The notes: a model not told the origin generated them from the letters alone. A DNA stretch of 64,000 nucleotides from Sepiola atlantica (GCA_963556195.1 OY744537.1:18327774-18391773); one strand, 5' to 3'. Counted from the first letter of the stretch, positions 11,539-22,984 are shown. A program made the numbers and translations.

Positions 11539-12390
11539 CAGTATTCACTCGGTATTCGCGGGGGTTACGTTCTTTACCTCCCCGTGAATATCAGATGCAG
11601 TTTTAAAACGTCTATGTATGAGATTATATACGGTACTAAATGCTTCCCAAACACTTTCTAAAGACACTTTTACTCATTAATACAGTAATAATGTAGTAAT
11701 ATTGCATGCAGTTATGTATTTCACTAATGTAGTAATGATAATGTAAACACATTTGAATTTTGTACTGCAACAATATTTTAACCAAAAAGAAACGTAAGTA
11801 CAGGATGACAGTAACATCGCAAAGCATCGTTACCCATACTGTATTACTGTATCGTAAAGTAATTTTCTATGCGTACAACATATGTATTAGAATTGACAAA
11901 AAGTGGAACAAATTTAAAGGCAAACTTAGACAAATAAATACAGTATTCACAGTTCAGGTAATAATAATACAGTGCAATTCAGTAATAATATGCAATTAAA
12001 AAACATTATTAATACACGGTCACAAAAATATGCACTGTACATACAGTGTATGCATTTATAAGAAAATACATACTGTATTGCAATAATAATTGAAAACAAA
12101 TTTAATATTGTTTGTGCACTCACCAATAATGAATGATAATAAAATGATGATGAAATTTGCTGTGTCATACGATGTTGATGATAACACTAATGTACAGTAT
12201 GGCACAGCTTAGCTGCTGCTTTACAGCACTTTAGGTAATTACTCGAGTGGCTGTTCCAAACTGCTCTGTTTACGTTTCACTACTAGGCAAGGGAAGCAAC
12301 CCTGGTTTAACTAATCCAAGGGGGATAAATCGTCTCGCGACTTGATACGCTCGTGACAGAGCCTAACCCGTGAATGGGGAACCGCAAATA

Positions 12391-12393
<3 letters not shown>
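11539..12393. mobile_element. Tigger/pogo-like non-autonomous DNA transposon, copy 1
   Basis: The left end CAGTATTCACTCGGTATTCG resembles the CAGT...CCTCGGTAT-CGCGG termini of Tigger/pogo elements. The right end retains AACCGCAAATACTG but lacks about 12 bases present in the copy at 39079-39979. No transposase frame remains. The other copies are 37936-38816 and 39079-39979. Confidence 0.75.
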
Positions 12394-12421
<28 letters not shown>

Positions 12422-12429
12422 CTAGACCA

Positions 12430-12825
12430 CCCTGACCCGTTGGGTCAGTTTGTTATATTAGCTATGGAATTCATGTATGTGCGTGACACTTGTGGAGAAA
12501 ACAAAAAAACTATTTGATGAAATTAAATGTAATTGTTGAAAAAAGAATATAGATAGATTGTATAGAAGATGGTATTTTCTCTGCAGGAAAGAATAGTGAT
12601 TGCAGAATGTTATGTGCAAAATGACTCAATTAAGGAAGCGCAAGAAAATTTCATGGACAAGTACTAAGAAACAAAAACACCAGCTAAACGTTTTATTTAC
12701 AGACTGGTTAGGAAAACAAACAAGTACACAATAAAAGACCTACTCCCACTGCCTCATTTTTACTTACATTCTTCCAGATGACTAGTATTCGGGCTACTTT
12801 TAAGTAGGCCACCTTGTATTATTGG
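12430..12825 (+). pseudogene. Mariner-type transposase N-terminus remnant
   Basis: From about 12569 a frame reads MVFSLQERIVIAECYVQNDS, then IKEAQENFMDKY, a stop, and further PAK-IYRLVRK. This is the N-terminal helix-turn-helix pattern of mariner-like transposases. A right-end sequence near 12805-12820 (TAGGCCACCTTGTA) resembles a mariner terminal repeat. The catalytic DDE part is absent. Inactive fragment. Confidence 0.55.
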
Positions 12826-13099
12826 GGCATGATTTCTTAAAACATATTTTCGTTTACATCTAATTTGGAAGATCCTTTCCTGATCTGACTGTGTGCAGTC
12901 TTGTCACCATGTATATTCAATCTCCTCTCTTGTTTGCCCATCTTTCACCCGGCTGTAGAGTCCCAGCACCTTTCAGATCCTGATAAAATCTTAATTGCTT
13001 CAGAGATAAAACGATTGTTAGGGGAAGGAGTCATAGAGCAAGTGCCTCCTCTTGGATAGCTCAAGTTCTGATCACTTCTGAAATTAATCATAAATAAAA

Positions 13100-13520
13100 A
13101 CAAATTATGGTGGACTATTCCAAAATAATAAATTTGCATCGCTGCAATGTTGAATCCCTATGCTTGTGTTACAAGTACTTCTATAGAATGTGCTCCGATG
13201 AACTTACTGCAATTGTACCCCCCTCAACAAAAATACCCCCCCCATCCACCCGACTCGCAGCAAAATTCCACCCCTTCACTGTAGAGGTTCCTAGATGCCG
13301 GAAGATTTTCTATTCTGATAGCTTCTTTCCTCGGACCACTTGCCTTTGAAATTCCTTTCCTGCTTCCCTGACCATACTAACATGCAGAAATTTAAATGTA
13401 ATGTTAACAAACATCTTCCTACTAACTCTCCACCCAAGCCCCCCCCCCCTAAATATGGACTCTATCATAGTAGCCCCTTACACATCAGTGGGAATATGCC
13501 TTGTTTGGGATAAATAAAAG
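13100..13520 (+). pseudogene. LINE 3' end fragment (subfamily A)
   Basis: The frame from about 13137 encodes RCNVESLCLCYKYFYRMCSD, then ELTAIVPP, and later FFPRT. This is the C-terminal tail of a jockey/CR1-like reverse transcriptase (pattern LFYRYFHGRCSDEL...PRT...LWNSLP). A frameshift follows near 13345. The 3' region ends in the family's CATCAGTGGGAATATGCC and TTGTTTGGGA. Relatives are at 20190-20600 and 57330-57935. Confidence 0.7.
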
Positions 13521-13554
13521 TAAAAATAAAACAAAAAACTAAAAATATATAAAT

Positions 13555-15350
13555 CGCTAGACCTTACTGGATGCATTCCATCTCCCTTGTATATATAATG
13601 TAGTACACTTAGTAGCAAAGTACAACTACTTCAGTGTACACTGGATTTTAAGAATGTGTATCACTAAGTACTGATTAAGAATAAATGAAACATGCTGCTG
13701 CTGCTGCTTCTGTTGGTTTGTCGGTCATTATTGAAAAATGTCACCATTGTAAAATAATTTCGAGTGGGATAAATTTTTATTTGACAGAAAGTGAATAGCA
13801 ATACATCTTTTATTGTAAAGAATATAGGCTGAAGTTTCCATAAAGGAAACTGAAGAATCAGAATAAAATATTGAGTTTGTCAGCCATATGCTATCAATGA
13901 CAATTCGTGCAAAAATGAACAGTCTCTTCTATATTATAATATAGAAGAGACTGTTCATTTTTGCACGAAATAATTGATAAATAAGAACATTTTAATCAGC
14001 TCCAGGTATCAAGCCAAATATATTAGAATATAGCATGTGTCTATCTTAATGACGAGTTCCGGACAAAGTTAAGTGAACTTTAGCTAATTCTTTACATATA
14101 TCTTATTAAAGAAATATAAATTATGTCTTTTGTGTGTGTGTAAGGTCCGCATTTTTTAATCGGCTGAACTTTAATAAATGTAATATGTTGCTGCTATTAT
14201 TCTCTCAGACATTATTGAATTATGTTACCATTGTAAAATAATTCCGAGATTTGACAGAAATTGAATAGAAATGCATTTTTTTGTTGTAAAGAACATGGGG
14301 CAAGTTTCCACAATGGAAACTGAAAAAGCAAAACAAAATACTGAGTTTGTAGGCTGTATGCTATCAATGACAATATAGGCAAAGTACAGGCTGTTCTATA
14401 TGATAGAAATAAACAGACATTTATTCTGCATGAATAATAATAAAGATGATTAGCACTCACTTTTAGTGAAGCTTTACAAAGAAATGTAAAAGTTGCGATT
14501 ATTAGATTATAATCATAACCTCTTCTCAACCAACGTAGGAAAGTGGGCGTTTCAGGTAGTTTGATATAAAAATCAGCAGAGCTTCTCTGATGTAGTAATA
14601 TTCTCTGTTGCGTTCCAAGTTGAAGAAATGTCAGCAAAATGTTACTTGGCATATGAAACGGCAAACAATTGCTTTGTTGGCAAGGAATGGATCCATGAGA
14701 TCCGTCTTATGCTGATATTTTCTTGAGAATCCTTTTAAAAGGTGGAATTGGCAGTGGATGATCAAAGAACTGATCTATTGCACTGATGGATCAAAGTCGA
14801 TCAAACCAGCCAGCATTCCATAGTTTGACCGTGTTCTCATTTTGCTTAGATTTTGACATTTAATTTGGTCATTCTTTCACTATTTAGCGGGTGGAAGGGG
14901 TATCGAAAACCTGAATCAGATGCAAAATTCTATTCTAAAATTCTTTAAAAATATATTTAAAAAAGCTTAGATTCTGGTTGAGTGTCGGAGTTGGGAGTCA
15001 GTAATTTTTTCAGGGGTCAATGTGTTACAAAAAAAAAAAAAAAATCCTGAGCTTATGTTCTTTATAACAAAAAAGTAGTTCGATTCACTTTCTGTCAAAT
15101 AAAAATTTATCCCACTCGAAATTATTTTACAATGGTGACATTTTTCAATAATGACCGACAAACCAATAGAAGAAGCAGCAGCAGCAGCAGCAGCAGCATG
15201 TTTCATTTATTTTTAATCAGTACTTAGTGATACACACTACACACTCTTAAAATCCAGTGTACTGAAGTAGTGGTACTTTTCTACTTCATGTACTACATTA
15301 TCTATACGAGGGAGAGGGAATGCATCCAGTAAGGTATAGTAATTGATCAG
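13555..15350. mobile_element. Large inverted-repeat element
   Basis: Left arm 13555-13825 and right arm about 15055-15348 are reverse complements with scattered changes. They begin CTAGACCTTACTGGATGC and the inverse CTATACCTTACTGGATGC. Each arm contains a CTG/CAG trinucleotide run (13691-13706; 15174-15199). A third, internal relative lies at 14165-14400. A 150-codon minus frame (14212-14664) and an Ala-rich minus frame over the CAG run have no recognisable domain. Class unknown. Confidence 0.65.
13904..13969. repeat. 66-base perfect palindrome
   Basis: Two 33-base arms, 13904-13936 and 13937-13969, are exact reverse complements with no spacer. The arms begin TTCGTGCAAAAATGAACAG. They lie inside the large inverted-repeat element. 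Confidence 0.95.
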
Positions 15351-16500
15351 TTAGGAATAGCCGGAGTCAAATCTTTTTCAACAGAGTTGGAGTCAGAAAT
15401 TATGTTGGAGTCGGTTTTTTTTTTTTAAATGACTCAAAAGTTGGTGATTTTTATCAGGCAACTCCTCACCTCTGTGTTAAACTAAATATTTATATGCTAC
15501 GGTTAATGTGGTAGAATTTATATTGTAAAAATAAAAATAAAAAATAAAAAGAATTTAACCTTCGGCAGGTTTCAAAGTTTATCTATTATTATACTAAGCT
15601 GAGTTAATCAACGTTTGTTTCTTTAATACTTTTTTTTTTCTTTACTAAAATGATAACTAGACATCATTATCCAATGAGCTATCTATTACTAATAAACAAG
15701 AGAAATGGACAGCATTTTCTGTCAATAAAGAAAAAGACGGACACTCCGTGGGGATCAAAGAAATCCCCCACACACAGTTGCCACAATATTGTATATCTGA
15801 ACATATTGTAGATTAACTGATTTCCTGGAAAAAAAAAAATTAGCTAAATTCTTCCAGAAAAAAAAGTGTGTATGTGTTGGTGTGTGTGTGTGGGGGGGGA
15901 GGGGGAGGGTTGCAAAACACTGAAGCAAATCCTATGAAAATATTTTTTTCCTTGATATTAATGGTATTTTGTCAGTTCCTGTTTTGGCTTTCTTTTCTAA
16001 TTCTCCCTCCAGGTTTTCTTTGTTGTTTTTTTTTTTATCTTTCATATTTCAAACACAAATCCATTTTCTTGGTTATTTTACTTGTTTTCCGTCATCCCGT
16101 ATCGCCCCCCCCCCCCAAGTGCAAAATGATTGTGTTTACTGCTTTCACAGTTTACTGCAGTTGTTGATTGCACGGAAATAGAAATATTGGATATAAAAAT
16201 ATGCTTTATGGGACTTTCATTTTTGATTGGTTTATGGATATAAGTGTCTGACAAAATGATGTACACTGACAGAACAGAACGAACGAGTTGAAACTGTTTA
16301 CAAACATGTTTCAAACTTCAGCATCATCAGAGTAACGCACTTTGCATTGCACTCATTATTTTAAACATTGATTGTGATACTTCGTTTTATTGAACTTACT
16401 ATCGTCCTGTTTTCAAAGGAGATTTTCTCAAAATTAATTAGTCAATAAGATGGCGTTTATGAACATGCTAACTCCTCAGAGGTCAAGACGTTCGTTTACT
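15350..16500. other. Non-coding stretch, G-run and poly-pyrimidine tracts
   Basis: No gene recognised. A G-rich run at about 15890-15910 could form a quadruplex. C-rich runs occur near 16106. Open frames here are low complexity. Confidence 0.6.
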
Positions 16501-16559
16501 AGACGACCTGTGTCGTCTATATAAAGGATCTATTTCCCCATCTCATCCTCAGTGCACGG

Positions 16560-16960
16560 TTACCACCCCCATCTGTTTTAATTGATGATGTCATGCTTTA
16601 TGATGTCATCAAGTGTGCACAGAGACAAACAAACAAGATAACAAACAATATCCACACATATATATCTATATAATCTCTCTCTCTCTCTCTCTCATATAAT
16701 AGTAATATAATATCTATATATAGTCACTGTCAACATAGTCACCTATGTTCTGTTTAAATAGATAACGTCATCCTTTTGTTACTTCAGCATTTATGACGTC
16801 ATAAAAATTTCTTCAACATGTTTTTATGTATGACGTCATTCCGTGGTGAGATTATAAAGGATTTGCCAGGTGTCTTCCAATTCTCTGTTTAAGTGCATGA
16901 CGTCAGCCCTTTGTGATGTTATCCTTTTATGAACAGATTAAGAACTTGTTTTTGTAAAAA
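16560..16960. promoter_or_regulatory. Cluster of CRE-like TGACGTCA sites in a degenerate repeat
   Basis: Three exact palindromic TGACGTCA sites (16794-16801, 16831-16838, 16898-16905) lie within 112 bases, with several near matches (TAACGTCAT, GATGTCAT) around them. TGACGTCA is the consensus for CREB/ATF factors. A related stretch is at 45685-45785. No gene start is identified beside it, so regulation is not shown. It may simply be a repeat with this unit. Confidence 0.5.
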
Positions 16961-17115
16961 TCACTTCTAATGGTGTAATTATCCATCAACTTTTTTTGTA
17001 ATAGAATATTTAACTATCTTACCACTGTGGGAGGGAAATAAACATTTTTTTAAAAAACAACAACAAATAATAGTTAATTAATAAAATGTCCTTTTTTAAA
17101 ACCAATATTCAAATA

Positions 17116-17376
17116 TCAAGAAGTTTCATTGGATGCCATGCTGACTTGGCAGGCCGAGAGCAGGCTGAAAGTGTTTCCATGAATAGTGGTGATGGGGAGG
17201 CGCTTGTAAAACCAAGTCAGTGCACGATGGTCCCCAGTGCGGCACATCATTAACAGACCTGCTAAGGAAATCGCGTAGAGCTTATCGCTCCACTCAATCG
17301 GTTGGAATATATCCATTTTTATACTATTAAAACTCTGTGAATCTTGTATGTTTGCTTGCACACTGGATGACATCAT
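17116..17376 (-). CDS. Possible coding exon or retrocopy, unidentified
   Basis: The minus frame ends at a TGA (17116-17118). Its most coding-like part, 17119-17310, reads IEWSDKLYAISLAGLLMMCR, then TGDHRALTWFYKRLP and NTFSLLSACQVSMASNE. GC is near 50% in an AT-rich setting, with mixed third-position use and no stops. I do not recognise the protein. It could be a terminal exon, a processed-gene piece or transposon-derived. Direct repeats at 16580-16655 and 17366-17440 flank it, so it may lie in a mobile unit. Confidence 0.35.
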   Translation of the reverse strand: MMSSSVQANIQDSQSFNSIKMDIFQPIEWSDKLYAISLAGLLMMCRTGDHRALTWFYKRLPITTIHGNTFSLLSACQVSMASNETS

Positions 17377-17534
17377 AAAGGTCGAATGTTAGACAGAGAC
17401 AAACAAAAAAAATATACAAGATAAACAATATCCACAGAGTTTTAATAGTATAAGATAAATTATTACACTGTTAATAGTCTTCATGAAAGTGATTTTCTAA
17501 AAACAGAAGTTCTTAACCTGTTCATTCCATAAAG

Positions 17535-17562
17535 CTTTATGTAACTTCCGACCTTCTTCAGG
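17535..17562 (-). ncRNA. Degenerate hammerhead-like family motif
   Basis: Minus strand CTGAAGAAGGTCGGAAGTTA with the family's downstream context (AATAATCTATGGGGGTAGA as in 56700-56720). The GAAAC part is lost. Confidence 0.35.
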
Positions 17563-18209
17563 TGCATACTTTCGAACCGAACCCTTTAAATAATCTATGG
17601 GGGTAGATTGTTCTTTTCCGTCAACCATTTTTAATCTCAGAAGATCCCTGATTGCAAAGATATCTGAAAAAAGCTTTCTTTAATCAAGATGAGGAGATTA
17701 ATCCAAACGTAACGATCATGGTCTAAACTTATTTCATTTGGGAATATCTAAGTCACAGAAAAGGTCACACTTTTGGCAATAAGTTCGGTTTTGTTCATTG
17801 TAGAGACTCACTACTTGGCCTATATTGTAACCAATGAAGTCCCCCAACTTATATGACTTTGAAAAGTTTGGTCATGGTCGAAACTTTGGTTGAATTTCAA
17901 CTTCCGATTTTTTCTAAATTTGATGTATGAACTTGATGCTTTTTGATAAGAGTAACCACCATGCAACATTTCAGGTAAATAGTTTTTGAGTTATCAACGT
18001 TTCCATAAGATAATTTTGTGAATACTTCATATAATAAGGAGAAGCAAGGCCCAGGTAAGACTTTCGTCCATCCTTACGTTGTCAGGCAATGGTATGCAGT
18101 CTCACAACTGACTTATGTTCTTGTTACATCATCAATAATTAAGTATTGCCGTCTGCATAAAATATGTTTTCTTTTTAAGTAAAATTCAACATTAAATAAC
18201 ATTCAAGTA

Positions 18210-18276
18210 AAATAATAATTAATTAAATAATAATTAATTAAATAATAATTAATTAAATAATAATTAATTAAATAAT
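18210..18276. repeat. Tandem repeat, 17-base unit
   Basis: About four copies of AATAATAATTAATTAAA-type units. Confidence 0.9.
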
Positions 18277-19208
18277 TTTAAAATTTAAATAATTGATTCA
18301 TTTATCTTGTATTTGTTTGCTTCTATAAAAACGATACATTCAATTCTGTATCAATACTTACGTGTACTTGAAACAACATTCACTTGGAGTGGGTGGAGCC
18401 GGCTCCATCCATCCTTGCCACTACATTCCTCACGGAGGCTGACCAAACCTAACAATTTGAAGTCAACGATTGGGTGATCTCTAGACACTCGCTGGTCCAA
18501 TGGCAAATTACACAGATTCAGGGTCCCAGGTTGTATTCTATGTTACCTTTAACTTTAGCCAGGTTTTTTTTTTTTGACCACTACATTGCTTTTTCCAACC
18601 CTGTAGGGGAACTGGGGAATTGCTTAAAAAATGAACTCTCCTGATTGACGGCATAGGACATGGCCCAAACGTCTTCTGAGGATGACTTGTCCGAGGGATT
18701 TAATTTTGCAGTGAGAACATATTGTGTTGTTTGAGAGAAAGTGCTGCCATTGGATATGGAGGATGTGGCGCAGGCAGTGGTGATCGAAAGTTTCCAATCG
18801 CCTAACGTCTTCCACTCATTAGCTAAGACCCGACTCCCATAAAGGAGGATAGTTTGCACCAGCGCTTGGGAGATCCTTACTTCAGTGCTGTGCTGTATCT
18901 CAGATCTTGACCAGAGCTGGGAATTGAGTCAGCAGAAGGTATGATGTACAAGGTCAATGCGCGCTTTGATTTGATCTTGATCTTGATCTTGATCTGTGGC
19001 TGTGATCACAGCGTCAAGATATTTAAAACTCTCAACCACTTCAATACTATCACCATTAAGGATGATGGGTATTTTGTCTGTTGGAGCGAAGCCGTCAGTG
19101 AGTACTATTGTCTTCGAGGCATTTATTTTTATCTCAACTTGCAATGCAACATGCTGAAGCTCATTAATAGCAGACTGAACATCAGCCAATGTTTCACTGC
19201 ACAAAGTC

Positions 19209-19510
19209 AGTTTTTTTCTTACTCCCACAAGTATGATGTGACCCAAGGTCGGGTCGGGAAAGTGGGGATTAAAAATTTCCTGGGCAGCCCGTCGGCATTC
19301 CCCGGTAGGGGCGCCTCAGGCAGTAAGCAATAAACTTACTCCTCCCCAAAGAGGGGAGGCAAAGCCTGGGAATGTGAACCTCCCAGAACTGCACAGGACA
19401 GACCCATTGACCGGCGTAAATCAAGACCCGAAGGCCAAGACAACACCAGTATGGGGTGCAGTATCCATCGGAACAGATACTACACTTTGATCTTAGCCAA
19501 AAGGCTGAGT
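19209..19510 (-). mobile_element. U2 snRNA-derived SINE (downstream member of tandem pair)
   Basis: On the minus strand it starts CTCAGCCTTTTGGCTAAG, ATCAAAGTGTAGTATCTGTTC, which is the 5' end of U2 snRNA including the branch-point-pairing GTGTAGTA. It continues with a GC-rich body (CCTCCCC-GGGGAGG hairpin, CCGGGGAATGCCGACGGGC). The 3' tail is cut short inside the LINE. It lacks the tRNA-like module seen in the 49.5 and 59.3 kb copies. Confidence 0.85.
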
Positions 19511-19850
19511 ATTGATTTACTCCTCTCCAGGAGTTAGGCACAAGGCCAGTTTTTATCTTACTCCCACAAGTAAGATGTGACCCAAGGTCGGGTCGGGAAA
19601 GTGGGCTTTAAAAATTGCCTGGGCAGCCCCGTCGGCATTCCCCAGTAGGGGCGCCTCAGGCAGTAAGCAATAAACTTACTCCTCCCCAAAGAGGGGAGGC
19701 GAAGCCTGGGAGGGTGGACCTCCTAGAACTGCACAGGACAGACCCATACACCGGCGTAAATCAAGACCCGAAGGCCAAGACAATACCAGTCTATGGGGTG
19801 CAGTATCCATCGGAACAGATACTACACTTTGATCTTAGCCAAAAGGCCAG
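19511..19850 (-). mobile_element. U2 snRNA-derived SINE (upstream member of tandem pair)
   Basis: Full-length relative of the adjacent element, head-to-tail with it. U2 head at 19850-19798, GC-rich body, and 3' tail ending at GGAGAGGAGTAAATCAAT (19528-19511). It interrupts the LINE RT remnant. Only a few mismatches from its neighbour, so both are young or recently duplicated. Confidence 0.88.
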
Positions 19851-20189
19851 ATAGCACAATAAGTTCTTGCCGGCAAAGTTGCGACCAACAGTGACACTGG
19901 AAACTCTTTTAAGGCATTCGAGGTGACTCAGTCAATGGTGTAATTGAAAAGTGTTGGTGAAAGAACACATCCTAGCCAACACCAGACCGTATTTCAAAGG
20001 GGTCCTAAACCTCACCGTACATGCATATGCAGGATCGTGTTAGAACAGGAGCAGTAGTATGCTTTAAGAAGACTGAGAAATTTAGGTGGAATACCATCTG
20101 CTTGCATAACCTTCCAGAGAGAGAAAGTGAGTGTCACGGCCAACAATCGAATGCAGCAGCAAAATTAATGAAACAGATGACAGGTAGTG

Positions 20190-20600
20190 CCAGAGCTATG
20201 TAGTTGGGAACTTAAGTCACTGGTACGGCCACCCAAGACTTCAATGGATTGTGCTCTGATGAGCTTGCTGCTCTGGTACCCCCACGACGTAAATTCACTA
20301 GACCAACCCGACAATCTGCCAAGCCCCATCCTTACACTGTGGAGGTCCCCAGATGCCGAAGAGCTTTCTACTCCAAAAGCTTCTGTCCTCGTGCTGCTGA
20401 ACTCTGGAACTCCCTCCCTGCTCCCTGCTTTCCTGACGTTACTGACACGCAGAAATTTAAAACTAATGTAAACAGACATCTCGCTGCGCAGCTCCTAATT
20501 TAGGTTGACCCCCCCCCCCAAAAAAACCTTTACCCTTTTTTTCTCAGTAGCCCCTTACGTCTACAGTGGCGGCCTGCCTTGTTTGGGGTGAACTATGTTA
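20190..20600 (+). pseudogene. LINE 3' end fragment (subfamily A)
   Basis: The frame from 20249 encodes MCSDELAALVPPRRKFTRPT, RCRRAFYSKSFCPRAAELWN, SLPAPCFPD and FKTNVNRHLAAQ, stopping at 20503. This is the best-preserved copy of this LINE C-terminus in the window. Its 3' UTR ends in TGCCTTGTTTGGGGTGAA and an A-rich tail. The N-terminal RT part is absent. It lies directly beyond the minus-strand LINE. Confidence 0.8.
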
Positions 20601-20604
20601 AAAA

Positions 20605-21415
20605 AAAAAAAAAAGACAGATTGGTCTGACACTCTGCGATATTAGGATCACAATTTGGCTAATCTGAGCTCTGGTGAAGACCAAGAAACGTCTTATCCGG
20701 CAACTTGCGTCTTCAAATTGTCTTGTCCCTGCATCTGTGGATAATCTGCAGCAAACAAGACGTTCTCCCAACAGGGATATACTTGCGGCTGGGGACCGCT
20801 AGTGAAGTTACTACTCCCAAGATACTCCCTAGATTCCTTCATGTGTCATCTGATCAAACAAATCATTACTATCTGTTATGTTTCCCTGACAATCCCATCT
20901 CTTAATATTATTTTTACTATATTAATATTTTTGTCTGTAAAAGCCTAACAAGTGAAAAGTGAATATAAATTAAAGTTAATCGATAAACGGAAATGCATTT
21001 CTAATTATGTCTTAATTAGGTTAATTACTTTGCAAAAACATGCATGTTTGATGTTATCCCCCCTCCCCAATAAAATGAAATAAGCAAAAGAAAACAATTT
21101 AAATAAAAAAGAAACATTTTTTTTTTTTTCATTTAAATCTGAAAAATATAATTTTACTATTTGTGTTTAAAAGTTTTTTTTACTGTTAATGTTGATTTTT
21201 TTTACCATTAGCATTGAGAAAGAATGTGCCATCCAGCATTCCTCTCTTTCTGTTTTATACACCAGTAGCAGGGCTACCCGGTGTTGCCTGGGGTTCTAAT
21301 TTCCATAAATTATGTAGATTACTAAAAAAATAAAAAATAAATATATGTAAGATTAAACAATCTGCCTAATATTGTAATTTAAAATGTTTAAATTCATTTT
21401 AGGACAAAATCAGAG
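20605..21415. other. Non-coding stretch
   Basis: No gene seen. AT-rich with poly-T runs and a GGGCTACCCGGTGTTGCC segment (21269) that has a relative near 42525, pointing to an unnamed dispersed repeat. Confidence 0.55.
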
Positions 21416-21419
21416 TAAA

Positions 21420-21500
21420 AATACTCATGTCCGAGTGAGATTCGAACTCATGACCTCTACCTCTACGCATGGCATGTTAACCGATTGAGCCACTGAATAA
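21420..21500 (-). repeat. tRNA-like SINE head
   Basis: Minus strand GTGGCTCAATCGGTTAACAT (A-box) and, about 35 bases on, GAGTTCGAATCTCACTCGG (B-box). Spacing and boxes are tRNA-like, but the flanks do not pair as an acceptor stem. Probably a SINE head rather than a tRNA gene. Confidence 0.6.
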
Positions 21501-22340
21501 ATTCCCTCATTCTCACAATCGGATGTTGATTAAAATCACAACAAACACCATTTTTTGTGCTCACTTTTCTCTCTTTGAAAGAAAGGAGAGAAAGAAAGCG
21601 CCATTCGATTTTCTTCACTGGTGAAGATAAAAAATATCTGTTATTAAATTAGTACATGGTGATTTGAGTAACGGTATTAAGACTTATGACTGAGGGTAAG
21701 AATTCCTCCCCCTTTATGATTAATAAAAAATAAAATATTGATCAGGATTAAATATAAAAATCGCTGAAATCGATTAAAACTAACATTTTTTGTTAACAAC
21801 ACAGACCAATATTTGCCTTATATAACTGACGAAACAGATTCGTTTTATATAGCTTGCAGTAAAAAAAAAGCTATTGACTTTACTTTATGTATAAGATAAT
21901 GGAATTCTTCAATGTTATGGAGAAAAAATGATTCTTTTTTAACAGCCATGATGAATAAAAGAAATTTTTTAAATCAATATTAGTTATTCAAAGCAATGCT
22001 GTTTTATATTGTTAAAAAGTTACTCTGTTCACTATTTAACAAAGTACTTTCTTAAACCATGTTCCATAGAAACACAACAAAAATGAGGCCCGTGTTGAGC
22101 AACGCATTGACTGAGAATCCTGAGTTGTTCATTGAGAACATTTTTTTTCCAGAGGATTCTATAGAAGAAACATCTTTTATTTTACACACGGTGTAATTAG
22201 TCCAAGAGACTTTCATCAAAGACTGTATTATGTGTCAGTTTTCAGAAGAAGATGGTATTGTAACCTTTGACCCCCCCCCCCCGATATAATTGAGAGTAAA
22301 TCAGTATCTAGAATTACAACTGTAATATTAACATCTTATG
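21500..22340. other. Non-coding stretch
   Basis: No gene recognised. AT-rich, with a C run near 22270. Confidence 0.55.
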
Positions 22341-22361
22341 AATAAAATGGGAGGTGACATG

Positions 22362-22440
22362 GGTGAAGTGGATAACGACGTGAACTTACGACCCGAATGT
22401 GCCAAGTTCGAATTCCCTTCATTCCATAGCATCACTTTAA
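22362..22440 (+). repeat. tRNA-like SINE head
   Basis: Plus strand GTGGATAACGACGTGAAC (A-box-like) followed by CCAAGTTCGAATTCCCTTC (B-box-like) at tRNA spacing. Body not recognised. Confidence 0.5.
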
Positions 22441-22984
22441 CTTATGGATGTTTGCAACCTTCATGTGGTCACTCCCCTAAATACTACCACACTCATTATA
22501 CGAATTTACTTTTATTATATAAATACGATTATTAGAGTAGTTTTAATCCCCATGCCACTTAATCTTAATGAATAAATGATATGATAGTTTCTGGATAAAA
22601 AAGATGACATATTTATATCTGTGTTTATTTCTGTTATTTGTAATGACATTTTCTTTTATCAGTAAAATAGTGTCAAATATTTCAAATCTTAAGTTAAAAT
22701 CCAATCACTATTTTGTTGCAATAAATAAAACACAACTTCTCAGAATCATGACCACCTTTGCGGCCTTCACAAGTTTTGCCAATGGCAATAGTTAGAAAAC
22801 TGTATCTGCAGTTTACTTCTAAAAAGCTCTTATTCTTTTCTTGTCTAATTCAGTTGAAATAAATGTCTCTCTCCTTAAGAAAGACCCCTATTTTTGAAAA
22901 GCTCCCAGGACTGTCTTTCACCCCAGACTTGCTAAAGTTACTGGATAAATGATTGGATCATTCTACCATTCGAGAAATTACCTA

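Larger units (their letters stand above)
18590..20165 (-). pseudogene. LINE reverse-transcriptase remnant interrupted by two U2 SINEs
   Basis: Reading the minus strand from 20165: LWKVMQADGIPPKFLSLLKA, then a frameshifted SGV-GCVLSPTLFNYTID region (the RT motif around GVRQGCVLSP, here with a stop and shift). The two SINEs follow (19850-19209), then KINASKTIVLTDGFA, GDSIEVVESFKYLDAVITAT and a DQ-repeat. The last part is LNSQLWSRSEIQHSTEVRI, RLETFDHHCLRHILHIQWQH and SLGQVILRRRLGHVL. This is the order of a non-LTR RT palm, thumb and C-terminus. The DD-containing YADD segment appears lost at the SINE insertion. Multiple frameshifts make it inactive. The exact clade is not assigned. Confidence 0.85.

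Noticed and set aside
14967..15206. Minus frame with an alanine run
   Set aside because: The run is a CAG repeat inside an inverted-repeat element and the remainder matches no domain.
16500..16560. TATA-like promoter (TATATAAAGG) near 16518
   Set aside because: No transcript start or gene downstream. TATA-like words are expected in such AT-rich DNA.
21420..21500. tRNA gene
   Set aside because: Box A and B are present, but I could not pair an acceptor stem or a credible anticodon arm.
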